From JAIRVZ01 sp031553755 (GTDB taxonomy: Bacteria > Bacteroidota > Bacteroidia > Bacteroidales > Azobacteroidaceae): a stretch of 31,715 nt of DNA. The number at the start of each line of letters is the position of its first letter. Position 1 is the first letter of the stretch. The stretch spans positions 1-31,715 of the forward strand of contig JAVBKZ010000018.1 in the NCBI GenBank assembly GCA_031553755.1, in the 5' to 3' direction. The notes beneath the pieces were generated by a model that worked only from the letters and a program-made list of their open reading frames with translations, did not search any database and had not been told where the DNA came from. The translations under genes were made by a program, and so were the position numbers. Positions 30,021 through 31,715 of this stretch are shown here, one piece after another.

Positions 30021-31505
30021 ATGGATATATTGCTGATTTTCATAGTATTGATAGTAGGAAGCGTAATTTCTTACATTATTTTCAGTCTTTTGAATAAAAC
30101 AAAGACTGTTGCAAAAAACGAATATGAGTTGTTGGCTGAAAAATTTAATGAAACAAATACTCATGTGAAAATTTTGGAAGACAGATTTAAGTCGAATGGA
30201 GAAAAAATTATCGAATTATCAGAGTCATTAACTTCTCAAATTACGATAAACCAAAATTTACAAAATGAAATCAATCAGCATAAACAATCATTAGCAGAAG
30301 AAAAAGCAAATAACCATTTGTTGACCGAAAATTTGAAATTACAAAGAGATATAAATGCGAAACAATTAGAAGAATTGGGAAATATTAATCAAAAAATAAT
30401 CCAAATAACAGCTGAAAACAGTACATTAAAAGCTAATAACAATACTTTAGTTGATAAACTGAATATACAGAAAGAGGAAATAATTGAAATACAAAAAATA
30501 TCACAATTGCAATTTGAAAAAATAGCTAACCAGATTTTGGAAGAAAAATCGGGAAAATTTACAGAGGTAAATAAAGCGAATATAGAAGCTATTTTAAAAC
30601 CTTTGGGAGAAAATATCGAACATTTTAAGAAAAAAGTAGAAGAAACTTACGATAAAGAATCAAAACAACGTTTTTCGCTCGAAGAAAAAGTAAAAGAACT
30701 TGTTGAACAAACAAATAAAGTGAGTACAGAAGCCAATAACCTCGCTTCTGCCTTGAAAGGACAGGTAAAGAAACAAGGCAATTGGGGAGAAATGATTTTA
30801 GAAAGTATTCTCCAAAAATCAGGTTTGGTAAAAGATAGAGAATATTTCTTACAGCAAACTATTAAAGACGAAGAAGGTCATAATTTCAGACCTGATGTTT
30901 TAGTAAAATTACCCGATAATCGTATAATTATCATTGATTCCAAAGTTTCGCTGATAGCTTATGAACGTTTCTCTTCGGCCGAAACCGTTGATGAACAAAC
31001 AGTTTATTTGTCTGAGCATTTGAAATCAATATACTACCACATTGATGAATTGCATGAGAAGAGATACGATAATCTCGAAGAATCTTTAGATTTTACGATG
31101 ATGTTTATTCCCATAGAGCCGGCATATCTTATTTCAATTCAAACAGACCAAAACTTGTGGGCGTATGCATATTCCAAGCGGATATTGTTGATTAGTCCTA
31201 CCAACCTGATAGCTTGTCTTAAATTGATGGCTGATCTGTGGAAAAGAGAACTACAAAGTAAAAACGCGATGGAAATAGTGAAACGTGGAGAACTGCTTTA
31301 TGAGAAATTTGTTTCGTTTGTTTCTACTCTTGAAGATATGGGAAAACATATCAATAAAACTCAACAATCATATAATACAGCCATGGGACAATTAAATACC
31401 GGAGGAGGACATTTGATTGGTCAAGCGTTGAAATTGAAAAATTTGGGTTTGAAATCCAGCAAAGAAATTCCTTCATCACTGCTTCCACCTGATGGTGACG
31501 AATAA
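30021..31505 (+). CDS. rmuC: DNA recombination protein RmuC homologue
   Basis: RmuC limits recombination between inverted repeats; the biochemical activity is not settled, but the family has a PD-(D/E)XK-nuclease-like core. 494 residues (475 in E. coli). Residues 2-24 are a membrane anchor (DILLIFIVLIVGSVISYIIF), about 30-240 a long coiled coil, then the RmuC domain: KKQGNWGEMILESIL (251-265), FRPDVLVKLPDN with Asp292, IIIIDSKVSLIAYERF with Asp306 and Lys308, FTMMFIPIEPAYL. It lies 160 nt after rplQ, beyond the terminator, so it is probably separately transcribed. Confidence 0.94.
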   Translation: MDILLIFIVLIVGSVISYIIFSLLNKTKTVAKNEYELLAEKFNETNTHVKILEDRFKSNGEKIIELSESLTSQITINQNLQNEINQHKQSLAEEKANNHLLTENLKLQRDINAKQLEELGNINQKIIQITAENSTLKANNNTLVDKLNIQKEEIIEIQKISQLQFEKIANQILEEKSGKFTEVNKANIEAILKPLGENIEHFKKKVEETYDKESKQRFSLEEKVKELVEQTNKVSTEANNLASALKGQVKKQGNWGEMILESILQKSGLVKDREYFLQQTIKDEEGHNFRPDVLVKLPDNRIIIIDSKVSLIAYERFSSAETVDEQTVYLSEHLKSIYYHIDELHEKRYDNLEESLDFTMMFIPIEPAYLISIQTDQNLWAYAYSKRILLISPTNLIACLKLMADLWKRELQSKNAMEIVKRGELLYEKFVSFVSTLEDMGKHINKTQQSYNTAMGQLNTGGGHLIGQALKLKNLGLKSSKEIPSSLLPPDGDE

Positions 31506-31576
31506 TTTGATAAAAAATCCTTAGTACATGACAAAAAATAAATAACTTACAGATATTCAGTAAAATAGTCGCGTAT

Positions 31577-31599
31577 TTATTAGGATAGAACCTTAATAA
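31577..31599. other. Hairpin in the spacer behind rmuC
   Basis: TTATTAGG (31577-31584) faces CCTTAATAA (31591-31599), an 8-bp stem with one bulged T and a 6-nt loop. No T-run follows on the plus strand. It may be a weak rmuC terminator or part of the end of the mobile element suspected to begin here. Confidence 0.3.
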
Positions 31600-31641
31600 T
31601 CATTATCTTAGAGGAAAATATATCAGAATTTACTCCACATT

Positions 31642-31715
31642 ATGACTACTAAGGTTCAGGACAAAAATACAAAATTGATCGCGGTATTACTCAATCATTT
31701 CGGGGAAAATATGAA
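31642..31715 (+). CDS. 5' end of an open frame, possibly an IS transposase
   Basis: An ATG at 31642 opens a frame of 24 codons without stop to the window edge: MTTKVQDKNTKLIAVLLNHF then GENM. From memory the pattern of a short charged lead followed by HFGENM resembles the N-terminus of IS4-like transposases of Bacteroidetes. That is too little sequence to be sure. No terminal inverted repeat can be verified because the other end is missing. Confidence 0.35.
   Translation, partial: MTTKVQDKNTKLIAVLLNHFGENM

Overview
The window reads as a low-GC Bacteroidetes chromosome, most likely order Bacteroidales. Four things point there: promoters of the TTTG-N19/20-TAnnTTTG type, AT-rich A-tract start regions with few Shine-Dalgarno sequences, the rpsL-rpsG-fusA-rpsJ arrangement without tuf and secY-map without adk, and lineage-typical proteins (DUF5856-like, RHS tails ending in DLDGRE, carboxypeptidase-regulatory-like secreted proteins). 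No species is assigned.

Left part (1-10,475). The window opens in an RHS polymorphic-toxin locus: the end of a possible upstream immunity gene, an orphan RHS toxin tip cut off from its core, and its presumptive immunity gene, followed by a spacer with two homologous twin-hairpin units. On the minus strand follow ligA and a small DUF6913-like gene. A Dps/ferritin-like DUF5856-type gene with a clear terminator and a two-helix membrane protein lie on the plus strand. A RecB/AddA-type helicase-nuclease is preceded on its own strand by two tandemly duplicated secreted proteins, and these three may form one transcription unit.

Central part (10,730-29,970). Two tandem sigma-ABfr-type promoters drive a very long plus-strand unit that joins the classical str, S10, spc and alpha operons: rpsL, rpsG, fusA, rpsJ, rplC, rplD, rplW, rplB, rpsS, rplV, rpsC, rplP, rpmC, rpsQ, rplN, rplX, rplE, rpsN, rpsH, rplF, rplR, rpsE, rpmD, rplO, secY, map, infA, rpmJ, rpsM, rpsK, rpsD, rpoA, rplQ. 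It ends at a hairpin-plus-T terminator. The products build the ribosome, start and elongate translation, insert membrane proteins, trim N-terminal methionine and supply the RNA polymerase alpha subunit. rpmD and rpmJ (58 and 38 codons) are included. Starts of rpsQ, rpsH and rplO are placed at internal ATGs rather than upstream TTG/GTG codons.

The most notable structure is in the spacers of this unit. Most genes are separated by 1-60 nt, but ten spacers of about 80-220 nt each hold a long imperfect inverted repeat whose arms are built from degenerate 7- or 8-base units (AATTAAG/AATTGAG, AGTTGAA, AAGTTGAC). They would fold into mRNA hairpins, mostly of about 20-29 bp, often closing just upstream of the next start codon. 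The spacers differ in sequence but share this plan, and the ordinary annotation does not explain them.

Right end (29,970-31,715). rmuC follows, and then the first 24 codons of an open frame that runs off the window and may be an insertion-sequence transposase.
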